From Fibrella forsythiae (GTDB lineage: Bacteria; Bacteroidota; Bacteroidia; Cytophagales; Spirosomataceae), in the NCBI RefSeq assembly GCF_017353175.1, contig NZ_JAFMYW010000003.1:558001-622000 (forward strand): a stretch of DNA of 64,000 nt, read 5' to 3'. This document shows positions 39,161 to 47,570 of the stretch, one piece after another (positions within the stretch are counted from its first letter, which is position 1; each line of letters opens with the position of its first letter). A program made the position numbers and the translations under genes. Under the pieces are notes generated by a model. It saw nothing but the letters and a program-made list of their open reading frames with translations. It made no database searches and had not been told where the DNA came from.

Positions 39161-40282
39161 ATGAAATTCATCGTCTCCTCGTCCGTTCTGCTCAAGAACC
39201 TGATGAACATCAATGGGGTGGTTGCGACCAACCCGATCGTACCGATTCTCGAAAACTTTCTGTTTCGTATTGAAGACGGTACGTTGACCGTAACGGCGTC
39301 GGATCTGCAAACGACCATGACTACGCAAATCCCCGTGGATGCGTCAGAAACCGGTGCTATTGCCATTCCGGCCAAGCTTCTTCTCGACACCTTACGGAGC
39401 TTGCCCGAGCAGCCCATCACGGTTAATATCAACACAGATACATTCGGTACTGAAATCCTGACGGACAACGGCCGGTTTAAGCTGTCGGGCGAGAATCCGA
39501 TCGATTTTCCGAAGATCCCGGCTGTCAATAAAAACCAGTCTGTGGAGCTCTCGTCAGATGCTCTGTTAAGCGCAGTGAACAATACGGCTTTTGCCACCAG
39601 TACCGATGACCTTCGCCCAGCCATGACGGGTGTATATCTGCAACTGAACAGCGATAATGCTACGTTTGTTGCTACCGATGGCCATCGCCTTATCCGGTAC
39701 CGCCGGACCGACATTCAGACGTCGGCCAGCACCTCGCTGATTATTCCTCGTAAAGCATTGTCGTTGCTGAAAACGTCGTTGCCGGAAGGGGTTGATGTGA
39801 AAGTCGAGTTGAGCCAGGCAAATGCGTCATTCGCATTCGGTTCAACGCAACTGATTTGTCGGCTGATTGATGAGCGCTTCCCCGATTACGAAAACGCCAT
39901 CCCGACTAACAACACGAACGTGATGACGATTGGTCGCGCTGATCTGCTGAACTCACTGAAGCGCATAATGATTTATGCTAACCGGACAACCCACCAGATT
40001 CGGTTGACGATGAAAGCGAATAGTCTGACTATTTCGGCGGAAGACCTCGATTACTCGAATGAAGCCAATGAGAAATTGCTGTGCGAGTATGAAGGCGATG
40101 ATATGGAAATTGGGTTCAACGCCAAACTGATGGCCGAGATGCTGAGCAATCTGAGTGCTAAGATGATTTCGCTTGAAATGTCGGCTCCGAACCGCGCCGG
40201 CTTGATCATCCCTGCCGATAAAGAAGAGAATGAAGAGATTTTGATGCTGGTGATGCCGGTAATGCTGAACACATACGCGTAA
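39161..40282 (+). CDS. dnaN: DNA polymerase III sliding clamp (beta subunit)
   Basis: DnaN (373 residues) forms the ring that tethers polymerase III. MKFIVSSSVLLKNLM, the three-domain layout and the VATDGHRLIRYRR segment, with the C-terminal LVMPVMLN, are standard. dnaA is not adjacent and no origin-like DnaA box cluster is seen nearby, so this is not evidence for oriC. Confidence 0.97.
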   Translation: MKFIVSSSVLLKNLMNINGVVATNPIVPILENFLFRIEDGTLTVTASDLQTTMTTQIPVDASETGAIAIPAKLLLDTLRSLPEQPITVNINTDTFGTEILTDNGRFKLSGENPIDFPKIPAVNKNQSVELSSDALLSAVNNTAFATSTDDLRPAMTGVYLQLNSDNATFVATDGHRLIRYRRTDIQTSASTSLIIPRKALSLLKTSLPEGVDVKVELSQANASFAFGSTQLICRLIDERFPDYENAIPTNNTNVMTIGRADLLNSLKRIMIYANRTTHQIRLTMKANSLTISAEDLDYSNEANEKLLCEYEGDDMEIGFNAKLMAEMLSNLSAKMISLEMSAPNRAGLIIPADKEENEEILMLVMPVMLNTYA

Positions 40283-40309
40283 CCAACATTTGTCTAATTC
40301 ATACCATAC

Positions 40310-40343
40310 AAAAAGGCCCTGGCTAATCAGTCAGGGCCTTTTT
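40310..40343 (+). terminator. Rho-independent terminator after dnaN
   Basis: Twelve pairs (AAAAAGGCCCTG with its complement) and a ten-base loop, ending in TTTTTG. It begins 28 bases after the dnaN stop. Confidence 0.85.
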
Positions 40344-40676
40344 GTATAGAAGCGCCAGAAACGCATAAAAAGTAAAGTTGATCAATTGAGAGCCGCAGTG
40401 CCTGAGCAAAGTAGCGGGATAGATAAAGGAAAGGATTTAGGAATAGGAAACTGTACGTTTACAAATATAATAGATAGGACAATAGAAAGATATTATTGCC
40501 CTTAAAAGGTTAGGGAATCTATTTATTAAACGTATACTAAGGCTAATAATTAACTAGTATAGATAAGTAGCTTGGTTGCCCTCTGTTTACTGCCGGATTA
40601 CAAACCATGATGCCAAGACATACGAATACCCAGGCAATGACGCCTGGGTATTCGTAAAAAATGTATGTGTTGCCGA
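40344..40676. other. AT-rich intergenic stretch of about 330 bases without a gene
   Basis: This lies between the dnaN terminator and the stop of the Old Yellow Enzyme gene. I see no open frame, promoter or RNA signature apart from the hairpin at 40621-40656. Confidence 0.6.
40621..40656. repeat. Perfect 15-base-pair hairpin after the Old Yellow Enzyme gene
   Basis: TACGAATACCCAGGC pairs perfectly with 40642-40656 around a six-base loop. It lies 20 bases beyond the minus-strand gene stop, where a terminator would be, but no T-run follows it on the minus strand (the A/T run is on the entering side). Confidence 0.6.
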
Positions 40677-41768
40677 TCAGGCAGTGGCTTCTGCTAAAGC
40701 TGGGTAATCAATGTATCCTTTTTCGCCTGGGCTATAGAACGTGTCGTAGTCGGGCTGGGCCAATTCTGCGCCTGTCTGCATGCGTTCAACCAAATCTGGA
40801 TTCGGAATGAATGGACGGCCAAAAGCGATTAGTTCAGCTTTGCCAGCGCTTACTGTTTCTTCTGCGCGGGCTGCATCATAGCCGCCGCTCAAAATCAACG
40901 TACCTGTGAAGATGTTGCGAATCGCCTCAACAATCTTTTTATCTACGGCCGGGGCACCCATAGCTTCGTGATCGACCAGATGAACATACGTTACAACGCC
41001 GTTCAGTTTCTCGGCGACATGCAGCGCAATGGCGTCGTAATCGGGCGAATAAGGCATATCGTTGAAGACGCCGTATGGTGATAAGCGAATGCCGGTTTTC
41101 TCAACACCAATAGCAGTCGATATAGCTGCGGCTACCTCGATTGCAAAGCGGGCGTAATTTTCAGTAGAGCCGCCATATTCGTCGGTACGCTGGTTCGACG
41201 TCGGCCGTAAGAACTGCTCAACCAGATAGCCATTTGCACCGTGCAGTTCAACGCCATCAAAACCGGCGGCAATCGCATTTTTGGCAGCAGCTACAAATTC
41301 CTGGATCGTTCTGTCAATATCGGCTTTGGTCATTGCCCGTGGCGTTGGATGATCCTGCATACCAAGCGCGTCGGTATAGATCTGCCCGGCGGCGGCAATT
41401 GCCGAGGGCGCCACAATCTCAGCGCCTTTCTCCATATGCGATGAATGGCTTACCCGGCCTGTATGCATCAGTTGGGCAACTATTTTGCCACCCTTTTCGT
41501 GAACAGCCGTAGTTACTGCCTGCCAGCCCTCCACCTGTGTAGGCGTATAAATACCGGGTACGCGGGCATATCCATTGCCGTTGGCCGATGGAGCAATTCC
41601 TTCTGTGATGATCAACCCTGCCGATGCACGCTGAGCATAATATGTAGCCATAATTGGCGTAACATCGTGCCCAATTGTAGCCCGGTTACGGGTCATGGGG
41701 GCCATAACGACCCGATTTTTCAAAGTGATATTACCTAACGTAGCAGGCGAGAACAATTTCGTTGACAT
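40677..41768 (-). CDS. Alkene reductase, Old Yellow Enzyme family (NemA-like)
   Basis: This FMN-dependent NADPH oxidoreductase of 363 residues reduces activated alkenes such as N-ethylmaleimide. The TIM-barrel segments LKNRVVMAPMTRNRA, AQLMHTGRVSH, GFDGVELHGANGYLVEQFL and RTDEYGGSTENYARF are diagnostic; the HGAN and QFLRP motifs carry the flavin and substrate contacts. I start at ATG 41768 (MSTKLFSPATL); the frame is open 37 codons further upstream but that adds a non-family segment. It probably acts in detoxification. Confidence 0.92.
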   Translation of the reverse strand: MSTKLFSPATLGNITLKNRVVMAPMTRNRATIGHDVTPIMATYYAQRASAGLIITEGIAPSANGNGYARVPGIYTPTQVEGWQAVTTAVHEKGGKIVAQLMHTGRVSHSSHMEKGAEIVAPSAIAAAGQIYTDALGMQDHPTPRAMTKADIDRTIQEFVAAAKNAIAAGFDGVELHGANGYLVEQFLRPTSNQRTDEYGGSTENYARFAIEVAAAISTAIGVEKTGIRLSPYGVFNDMPYSPDYDAIALHVAEKLNGVVTYVHLVDHEAMGAPAVDKKIVEAIRNIFTGTLILSGGYDAARAEETVSAGKAELIAFGRPFIPNPDLVERMQTGAELAQPDYDTFYSPGEKGYIDYPALAEATA

Positions 41769-41900
41769 GTTGGATGTGTTGTACGTACAAATACAGGCAG
41801 ACAACAAGGCCAGAACTGGTATTAGTTTATATGTATTTACATTTAATTCAGATGAATGGAAAATTGGCCTGACCCTCAATGGATTGTAAACGCTAAAAGA

Positions 41901-42878
41901 TTATGGGCGAATGAGCTGGTCTACAGCCTGAGTCGGAAGCAACGTACCCAGACGTACCTGCGATTCGAGCTGTTCCAGACGTTCTGCCATACCTGACTGA
42001 CTAAAGAACTGCTGCTCGATCTGCTGGCGAAGCAACGTACGGAACCAGTCGAGGGACTGTGTTTGCCGGTGCCGAAGCCGCTCACCCGATTGCTGAAATA
42101 TTGTCTGGTGGCGTTCGATCATAGCCCAAACGCCGCCGATACCTGTGCCTGTTAGTGCTGAACAGGTCAGTACGGGTGGTTGCCAGCCAGAGCCGGTAGG
42201 GGGGAAGAGATGCAACGCGTTCTGATACTCAACACGGGCGCGTTTAGCCGCATTGGTATTATCACCATCGGCTTTAGTGATAGCCAGCGCATCGGCCAGT
42301 TCCATAATGCCCCGTTTCATGCCCTGTAGCTCATCACCAGCGCCTGCCAGCATCAGGAGCAGGAAGAAATCGACCATGCCATGAACGAGCGTCTCCGACT
42401 GTCCTACGCCCACTGTTTCAATTAGAATGACATCAAATCCGGCGGCTTCGCAGAGTAGCATGGTTTCGCGGGTACGATGCGCCACGCCCCCCAGCGAGTC
42501 ACCCGCCGGCGATGGTCTGATATACGCCCGTGGGTCCATCGACAAGCTCTCCATACGGGTTTTGTCGCCCAGAATACTACCGCCCGATCGTTGGCTGGTA
42601 GGGTCAATGGCCAGCACCGCCAGTTGCTTGCCGAGGCCGGTCAGGTACGTGCCGAACGTTTCGATGAAGGTACTCTTTCCTACACCCGGCACACCCGTGA
42701 TGCCCACGCGCACCGATGTCTGCGGAATGTGGGGCAGTACCCCTTCCAGCACCTGCCGGGCCAGGAGCTGATCGCTGGGTAACTGGCTTTCAACCAGCGT
42801 AATGGCGCGGCTCAGTACCAGCCGGTCACCAGCCCGTAAGCCGTTGATATAGTAGGATGGTGGTTGTCGTTGGCGCAT
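41901..42878 (-). CDS. meaB: Methylmalonyl-CoA mutase-associated GTPase MeaB
   Basis: MeaB (325 residues) is a G3E P-loop GTPase that protects and reloads methylmalonyl-CoA mutase with B12. Walker A GVPGVGKST, the AIDPTSQRSGGSILGDKTRM switch region, the ETVGVGQSE motif and ITKADGDN (base specificity) are present. ATG 42878 is preferred; longer versions would be translated from the repeat hairpin immediately upstream. The mutase genes are not in the window. Confidence 0.95.
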   Translation of the reverse strand: MRQRQPPSYYINGLRAGDRLVLSRAITLVESQLPSDQLLARQVLEGVLPHIPQTSVRVGITGVPGVGKSTFIETFGTYLTGLGKQLAVLAIDPTSQRSGGSILGDKTRMESLSMDPRAYIRPSPAGDSLGGVAHRTRETMLLCEAAGFDVILIETVGVGQSETLVHGMVDFFLLLMLAGAGDELQGMKRGIMELADALAITKADGDNTNAAKRARVEYQNALHLFPPTGSGWQPPVLTCSALTGTGIGGVWAMIERHQTIFQQSGERLRHRQTQSLDWFRTLLRQQIEQQFFSQSGMAERLEQLESQVRLGTLLPTQAVDQLIRP

Positions 42879-42883
42879 TTTCG

Positions 42884-42982
42884 AATTTACTGTTTGCCGT
42901 TTGCCGTTTTCTGTTGTGCTGCTAATTGACCGTTTTTTCCTCAGCAGCACAACAGAAAACGGTAAACGGCAAACAGTAAATT
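42884..42982. repeat. Forty-base-pair heptamer hairpin between meaB and ispD
   Basis: The arms 42884-42923 and 42943-42982 pair over 40 bases with one G-T difference. Within the left arm GTTTGCC occurs twice, then GTTTTCT and GTTGTGC, all at 7-base spacing, followed by the apical TGCT. The stem reaches from six bases before the meaB start to the ispD stop codon. Confidence 0.92.
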
Positions 42983-43655
42983 AATTTTTTAGATCGTCGG
43001 GTGTCGTGATCTTGATGTTCTCATAGTCACCTTCGATCAGTGAAATCGGGTAGCCGGCAAATTCGAGTACGCTGGCACAGTCGGTAAAGTGGGCTTGTTC
43101 GGGGCCGGCGAAAGCCTGACGGAACCAGTCGAGGCGGAACGTTTGGGGCGTTTGAATGAGACGTACCTGCGCCCGATCGATTGCTTTGCTGCTGCCATCA
43201 CTGCTAATCAGGCGCACCGAGTCTTTAGCGGGTACACAGGTTACGGCAGAGCCTTTATGCGAGGCCGTGGCGAAACTCACGGCAATCGTTGCCGGGGTAA
43301 CATAGGGTCTCACGCCATCATGAACGGTCACCAGCCCTGTTTCGTCTGCGTCTGCCGGAATACTGGCCAGGCCGTTGCGTACTGATTGAAAACGTGTTGC
43401 CCCTCCAATGATCGTGGTGACGTTGGCGGGGAAAAATTGATGAGTAGCACAGAGCGATTCCCAAATCGCCAAATCGCGCTCGGGTAAAACCAGCCGAATA
43501 GGCATGTCGGGCGAATAGGCCAGAAATTGCTCAATGGTATGCTGCAGGATAGGCTTACCCCGGAGCAGTAGAAACTGCTTGGCAATGTCGGATTTCATGC
43601 GGCTTCCACTGCCGCCCGCCACAATAATGGCAAAAAAATGAGTTGTTCGTCGCAA
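42981..43655 (-). CDS. ispD: 2-C-methyl-D-erythritol 4-phosphate cytidylyltransferase IspD
   Basis: IspD (about 224 residues) makes CDP-methylerythritol in the non-mevalonate isoprenoid pathway. The nucleotide-binding FAIIVAGGSGSRM, KQFLLLRGKPILQHT, VHDGVRPYV and RVLIQTPQ-type (here RLIQTPQTF) motifs are intact. No ATG lies in front of the catalytic motif. The nearest starts are TTG 43655 (used here) and TTG 43679, the latter within the neighbouring repeat hairpin. It may be that the hairpin replaced the original start region. Confidence 0.9.
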   Translation of the reverse strand: MRRTTHFFAIIVAGGSGSRMKSDIAKQFLLLRGKPILQHTIEQFLAYSPDMPIRLVLPERDLAIWESLCATHQFFPANVTTIIGGATRFQSVRNGLASIPADADETGLVTVHDGVRPYVTPATIAVSFATASHKGSAVTCVPAKDSVRLISSDGSSKAIDRAQVRLIQTPQTFRLDWFRQAFAGPEQAHFTDCASVLEFAGYPISLIEGDYENIKITTPDDLKN

Positions 43656-43662
43656 GAGAAAA

Positions 43663-43757
43663 TAGTCTACAAAAGTCAATAGTCGACAGTCGCGCTGCTA
43701 AAGTACCAAAATGGCTGTTTAGCTACGCGACTGTCGACTATTGACTTTTGTAGACTA
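43663..43757. repeat. Perfect 32-base-pair AGTC-word hairpin between ispD and queA
   Basis: The arms 43663-43694 and 43726-43757 are perfectly complementary. AGTCAAT, AGTCGAC and AGTCGCG follow one another at 7-base spacing, with an outer AGTCTAC ten bases away. The apex begins with GCGCTGCT (43692-43699) and contains a further GCTAAA/TTTAGC pairing. Confidence 0.93.
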
Positions 43758-43765
43758 CTGTTTTT

Positions 43766-44809
43766 TTATAAAATCAACATCGCATCACCATAAGTGAAGA
43801 AGCGATATTTTTCTTTGATAGCCACTTTGTAGGCTTCCTTAATCAACTCGTGCCCACCAAACGCAGAGGTCATCATCAGCAAAACTGACTCTGGCAGGTG
43901 CATATTTGTCAGCAGGGCATTGGCTATTTTGAAGTCATACGGCGGGAAAATGAACCGATCTGTCCAGCCTTCAACGGGCTTCAGGCGGCTATTGGCCGAC
44001 ACCGACGACTCAATGGCTTTCAGGGCTGTTGTGCCAATGGCACATACGCGCTTGCCGGCATCCAGACCCGCGTTTACGATCTGCGTTGCTTCAGGCTCGA
44101 TACGGAAATTTTCTGAGTCGGTTTTGTGCTTGGTCAGGTCTTCAACATCCACCTGCCGGAACGTACCCAGCCCGATGTGCAGCGTAACGGGTGCAAAATG
44201 GATACCCTTGATCTCCATCCGCTTCATCATCGCGCGGGTAAAGTGCAAACCGGCTGTTGGGGCAGCAACGGCACCAACATGCTGGGCAAACACAGTCTGA
44301 TAATGTTCGCGGTCTGCTTCGACCGATTCGCGCATGATTTCGCGGGGAATTGGCATCTCGCCCAGTTGGTCCACCGCTTTCATGAACTCATCATGGTTTC
44401 CGTCGAACAGGAACCGGATAGTACGGCCGCGTGAGGTTGTGTTATCAATTACTTCGGCAACCAGATCGCTGTCGCCAAAATACAGTTTGTTACCTACCCG
44501 AATCTTGCGTGCGGGGTCAACCAGCACATCCCAGAGTTTCATTTCGCGGTTAAGTTCGCGCAACAGAAACACCTCGATTTTCGCCCCCGTTTTTTCTTTG
44601 TTACCGTATAGCCGAGCCGGAAATACTTTCGTGTTGTTGATGACCATCACGTCGCCATCTGAGAAATAGCTCAGGATGTCGCCGAATTTCTTGTGTTCAA
44701 TGGTCTTGGTTTTACGGTCAACGACCATCAACCGTGCTTCGCCTCGTTCAACCGGATATTTGGCAATCAGACTTTCGGGGAGGTCAAATCTAAATTCAGC
44801 TAGTTTCAT
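43766..44809 (-). CDS. queA: S-adenosylmethionine:tRNA ribosyltransferase-isomerase QueA
   Basis: QueA (347 residues) transfers and isomerises the ribosyl group of SAM onto preQ1 in tRNA to form epoxyqueuosine. [39 protein letters not shown] and [10 protein letters not shown] are all diagnostic. Iterated hairpins lie on both sides of the gene. Confidence 0.97.
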   Translation of the reverse strand: MKLAEFRFDLPESLIAKYPVERGEARLMVVDRKTKTIEHKKFGDILSYFSDGDVMVINNTKVFPARLYGNKEKTGAKIEVFLLRELNREMKLWDVLVDPARKIRVGNKLYFGDSDLVAEVIDNTTSRGRTIRFLFDGNHDEFMKAVDQLGEMPIPREIMRESVEADREHYQTVFAQHVGAVAAPTAGLHFTRAMMKRMEIKGIHFAPVTLHIGLGTFRQVDVEDLTKHKTDSENFRIEPEATQIVNAGLDAGKRVCAIGTTALKAIESSVSANSRLKPVEGWTDRFIFPPYDFKIANALLTNMHLPESVLLMMTSAFGGHELIKEAYKVAIKEKYRFFTYGDAMLIL

Positions 44810-44915
44810 ACACGATTTCCCCTTGATAATTAAGCCTATAAGATGGGGAAAGTTCGCAAATATACGACGAGAAAACCCGGATTCGACGGCAGAGGGGTAG
44901 GAAAAGTTAGCAGCA

Positions 44916-44998
44916 AGTCGATAGTAGTCAGTCAGTAGTCAATAGTCGGCTGACGCAAGCGTATTTAAGCGTCAGCCGACTATTGACTACTATCGACT
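44916..44998. repeat. AGTC-word hairpin with unequal arms between queA and the 45001 gene
   Basis: The left arm (44916-44956) carries five 7-base units, AGTCGAT, AGTAGTC, AGTCAGT, AGTCAAT and AGTCGGC. The right arm (44969-44998) lacks 11 bases of this but otherwise pairs fully. The inner stem GGCTGACGC/GCGTCAGCC resembles the head of the REP-like repeats at 61.3 and 61.9 kb. The hairpin ends two bases from a stop codon. Confidence 0.9.
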
Positions 44999-45000
44999 CA

Positions 45001-45366
45001 TTATGCCTGGCTTTCTTCAGTGGTGAGTGGCTGCACTGAGCCTTCGGTGTTAACCTCAGCGCGGTCAGATACGTTGAATTTAGCCATCAGCTCAGCCGAC
45101 ACTTCGTTCGAGTACGTGCCCTGGGCCGCTACAAAAAGTCCTTTCATCCCGTTCGTGCAGGAGATGGCATACAATGTCATCTCGTCCCCGGGGTCAGATG
45201 TCCCTTCGAACCGGTGAAATTCGTCGACCTTGAACTCGTCGCTTTTGCACTTGACATCGTCTTGGCTGGTCACCTTGAGGTAATCTTTTTCGGGCGCAAA
45301 TTCTTCGGTGTAGCCACGGCTCTGCAAATCCTGCATAGCCTCGGTAAGGGTGGTGAAATGAGTCAT
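45001..45366 (-). CDS. Conserved small protein of unknown function
   Basis: A 121-residue soluble acidic protein (start MTHFTTLTEAMQDLQSRGYT) of a Bacteroidota family I recognise mainly from its central DEFHRFEGTSDPGDEMTLYAI block. Some databases name this family phosphoribosylpyrophosphate synthetase, but there is no PRPP-binding motif here and I do not accept that function. It is encoded upstream of queA on the same strand. Confidence 0.75.
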   Translation of the reverse strand: MTHFTTLTEAMQDLQSRGYTEEFAPEKDYLKVTSQDDVKCKSDEFKVDEFHRFEGTSDPGDEMTLYAISCTNGMKGLFVAAQGTYSNEVSAELMAKFNVSDRAEVNTEGSVQPLTTEESQA

Positions 45367-45523
45367 AACGAGCGTATGTTTTAGCAGTAAAACCACTTTG
45401 CAGGCAGGTTGTTCGCCGGGTGAGTAAGCGGTATTTCAGATAATCACTATATCTATTCGATAGTTTTTAAAGAACAAACCGACAGGTATGTGATTACATG
45501 TTGAAACAATTAATTGGTCAACG

Positions 45524-46501
45524 ATGAAAAACGCACTAATTCTGGCACCTGCCCTGGCCCTTTTTGGGCTAAGTGCCTGCAAAAACAATGGTACTGATGT
45601 GAACGCGCCGGCTTTTGCCGAACGTACTTCCTTTACGGCCGCCCGCCAATATCCGGAAGGCATTGCCTATGCGCCTACGCTCAACAAGTTTGTTGTTACC
45701 TCGCTCACACTGGGTAAAGTTGGAACTGTTGACGTAAACGGAGTGTACGCTGATTTATTTAGTGATGCGCAACTCATTTCAACGCAGGGGGTGAAAGTAT
45801 ACAATGGTAAAGTGTACGTCTGTAACGCGGCCCAGGGAATTGCGACAAAAACAACGGCGGCGGCAACGATGAAAACGGCGGGACTTTTCGTCTACAACCT
45901 GAGCACGAACCAGATTGAACGTCGTACCGATTTGGCGGCTTTATTGCCAAACAATCAGCATCTGGCTAATGATGTGGCCATTGATGCGCAAGGTGTAGCC
46001 TATGTAACAGACTCGTTTTCGCCGGTCGTTTACCGGGTTGGAAGCGATGGTGCGGCCTCTATTTTAGTGAATAACCCAGTTTTAGGTGTTCCGTCGGGGC
46101 AGTTTGGGCTCAATGGCATTGTGGCTCACCCCAATAATTATTTGATTGTTGTGGTTGCCTCTACCGGCAAACTGTACAAGATTGATCTGGCCAACAGTAA
46201 CACGATCACTGAAGTGACTGGCTTTTCGCCTGTAACCGGAGGCGACGGCATGGTCCTGATCAATGATGATCTGTATGTTGTGAACAACCGGAATCAGGTA
46301 ACGCAATTACGCGGAGCCAACAACTGGGCAACAGCCTCAGTTATCAAAACAGATGCCGCAGGGTATGATCAGGCCACAACGAATACGGTAGTGAACGGGC
46401 AGGTATATACGCTCAACGCCCGGATTGGCGAAATATCAGCCGCGGCTGGGAATCCCACCAGCTTGACCTCATCTGCTTACAGCATTCAACGGTTTAAATA
46501 G
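45524..46501 (+). CDS. Lipoprotein with gluconolactonase/SMP-30-like beta-propeller
   Basis: This 325-residue protein has a lipoprotein signal peptide ending LFGLSAC (Cys about residue 19). About six repeated strands follow of the kind YPEGIAYAPTLNKFVVTSL, HLANDVAIDAQGVAYVTD and FGLNGIVAHPNNYLIVV. This pattern is typical of SMP-30/NHL propellers. It is probably tethered to the outer or inner membrane facing the periplasm. The substrate is unknown and catalytic metal ligands are not certain. Confidence 0.75.
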   Translation: MKNALILAPALALFGLSACKNNGTDVNAPAFAERTSFTAARQYPEGIAYAPTLNKFVVTSLTLGKVGTVDVNGVYADLFSDAQLISTQGVKVYNGKVYVCNAAQGIATKTTAAATMKTAGLFVYNLSTNQIERRTDLAALLPNNQHLANDVAIDAQGVAYVTDSFSPVVYRVGSDGAASILVNNPVLGVPSGQFGLNGIVAHPNNYLIVVVASTGKLYKIDLANSNTITEVTGFSPVTGGDGMVLINDDLYVVNNRNQVTQLRGANNWATASVIKTDAAGYDQATTNTVVNGQVYTLNARIGEISAAAGNPTSLTSSAYSIQRFK

Positions 46502-46509
46502 ATTTTTGT

Positions 46510-46577
46510 GTTTACCGTTTATTGTCTTCTGTCGCTTCGCTACTTAATAGCGCAACAGAAGACAGTAAACGGTAAAC
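46510..46577. repeat. Heptamer-repeat hairpin after the lipoprotein gene
   Basis: The arms 46510-46535 and 46552-46577 pair over 26 bases with two mismatches. GTTTACC, GTTTATT and GTCTTCT follow at 7-base spacing. A nested CGCTA/TAGCG stem lies at the apex. It starts nine bases after the stop; no T-run follows. Confidence 0.88.
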
Positions 46578-46637
46578 TCAATTTAACCATATATCCCCAA
46601 TTACAACCGATAGCATAGAAATGGCGTCAGGTACGTG

Positions 46638-46666
46638 GTGAATCTGTAGATTACCATACAGATCAC
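46638..46666. promoter_or_regulatory. Operator-like palindrome upstream of the ABC genes
   Basis: GTG-A-ATCTGTA pairs with TACAGAT-CAC around an eight-base centre. It lies 32 bases before the ABC ATPase start. A protein-binding site is only a guess; no regulator gene is adjacent. Confidence 0.35.
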
Positions 46667-46697
46667 TAGTCACTACCTTCTTACGCCTGACTTTTCT

Positions 46698-47570
46698 ATG
46701 CAACTCGTAATTGAAAATCTATCCAAAACGTACAATAACGGCGTTCGTGCCCTTGATAATGTCTCGCTGACTATTCCGACGGGGATGTACGGTCTGCTTG
46801 GTCAGAATGGCGCCGGCAAAAGCACGCTTATGCGCACGCTGGCTACTCTGCAAGACGCCGACAGTGGTACGGCGATGCTCGGCGACCTCGACGTGCTCAA
46901 TCAGAAAGAAGCCGTTCGGCGCACGTTGGGCTACCTACCCCAGGAGTTCGGCGTCTATCCACGTGTATCCGCCTCGGAATTACTCGATCATTTTGCCCTA
47001 CTGAAAGGCGTGATCAATGGCCGCGAACGGGCGCAGTTGGTTGAGGCGCTGCTGAACCGGGTCAATTTATATGATCACCGAAAGAAGGCGGTGAGCAGCT
47101 ATTCGGGCGGTATGAAACAACGTTTCGGCATTGCCCAGGCACTCATCGGCGACCCTCAGCTTATTATCGTAGACGAACCTACGGCGGGTCTTGACCCCGG
47201 CGAACGCAATCGTTTCTACAATCTCCTATCCGAAATAGGCGAGAACGTTGTTGTCATTCTCTCTACCCATATTGTGCAGGATGTGATGGAACTCTGCAAC
47301 AACATGGCCATCATTCATCAGGGCCGCGTTCTCTATGGCGGCACCCCCACGGCAGCCGTGGCCGGTCTAACGGGCCAGATCTGGGCCAAATCGATCAGCA
47401 AATCGGAACTGCCCACCTATCAGCAAATCCACACGCTGATCTCCAGCAAACTCGTGGCTGGCAAACCCCTCATTCATATCCTCAGCGACGTTGACCCCGG
47501 CGATGGTTTCACTGCCGCCCAGCCCGATCTGGAAGACGTCTTCTTTAGTCAGTTAAGAGTGAGGAGTTAA
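46698..47570 (+). CDS. ABC transporter ATP-binding protein
   Basis: This 290-residue ATPase has Walker A GLLGQNGAGKST, signature SSYSGGMKQRFGIAQAL, Walker B LIIVDEPTAGLDP and the switch histidine in LSTHIVQDV. It should energise the permease encoded at 48035. Its last five codons (LRVRS) are spelled by the heptamer-repeat arm of the element inserted after it, so the element has probably rewritten the C-terminus. Confidence 0.94.
   Translation: MQLVIENLSKTYNNGVRALDNVSLTIPTGMYGLLGQNGAGKSTLMRTLATLQDADSGTAMLGDLDVLNQKEAVRRTLGYLPQEFGVYPRVSASELLDHFALLKGVINGRERAQLVEALLNRVNLYDHRKKAVSSYSGGMKQRFGIAQALIGDPQLIIVDEPTAGLDPGERNRFYNLLSEIGENVVVILSTHIVQDVMELCNNMAIIHQGRVLYGGTPTAAVAGLTGQIWAKSISKSELPTYQQIHTLISSKLVAGKPLIHILSDVDPGDGFTAAQPDLEDVFFSQLRVRS

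Noticed and set aside
39161-40282. dnaN as a marker of the replication origin
   Set aside because: dnaA is absent and no cluster of DnaA boxes was seen nearby.
42886-42950. Longer MeaB N-terminus starting at 42950
   Set aside because: The extra 24 codons come entirely from the repeat hairpin; the family starts near 42878.
44916-44998. Short repeats as a CRISPR array
   Set aside because: The repeat unit is 7 bases with no spacers and no cas genes nearby.
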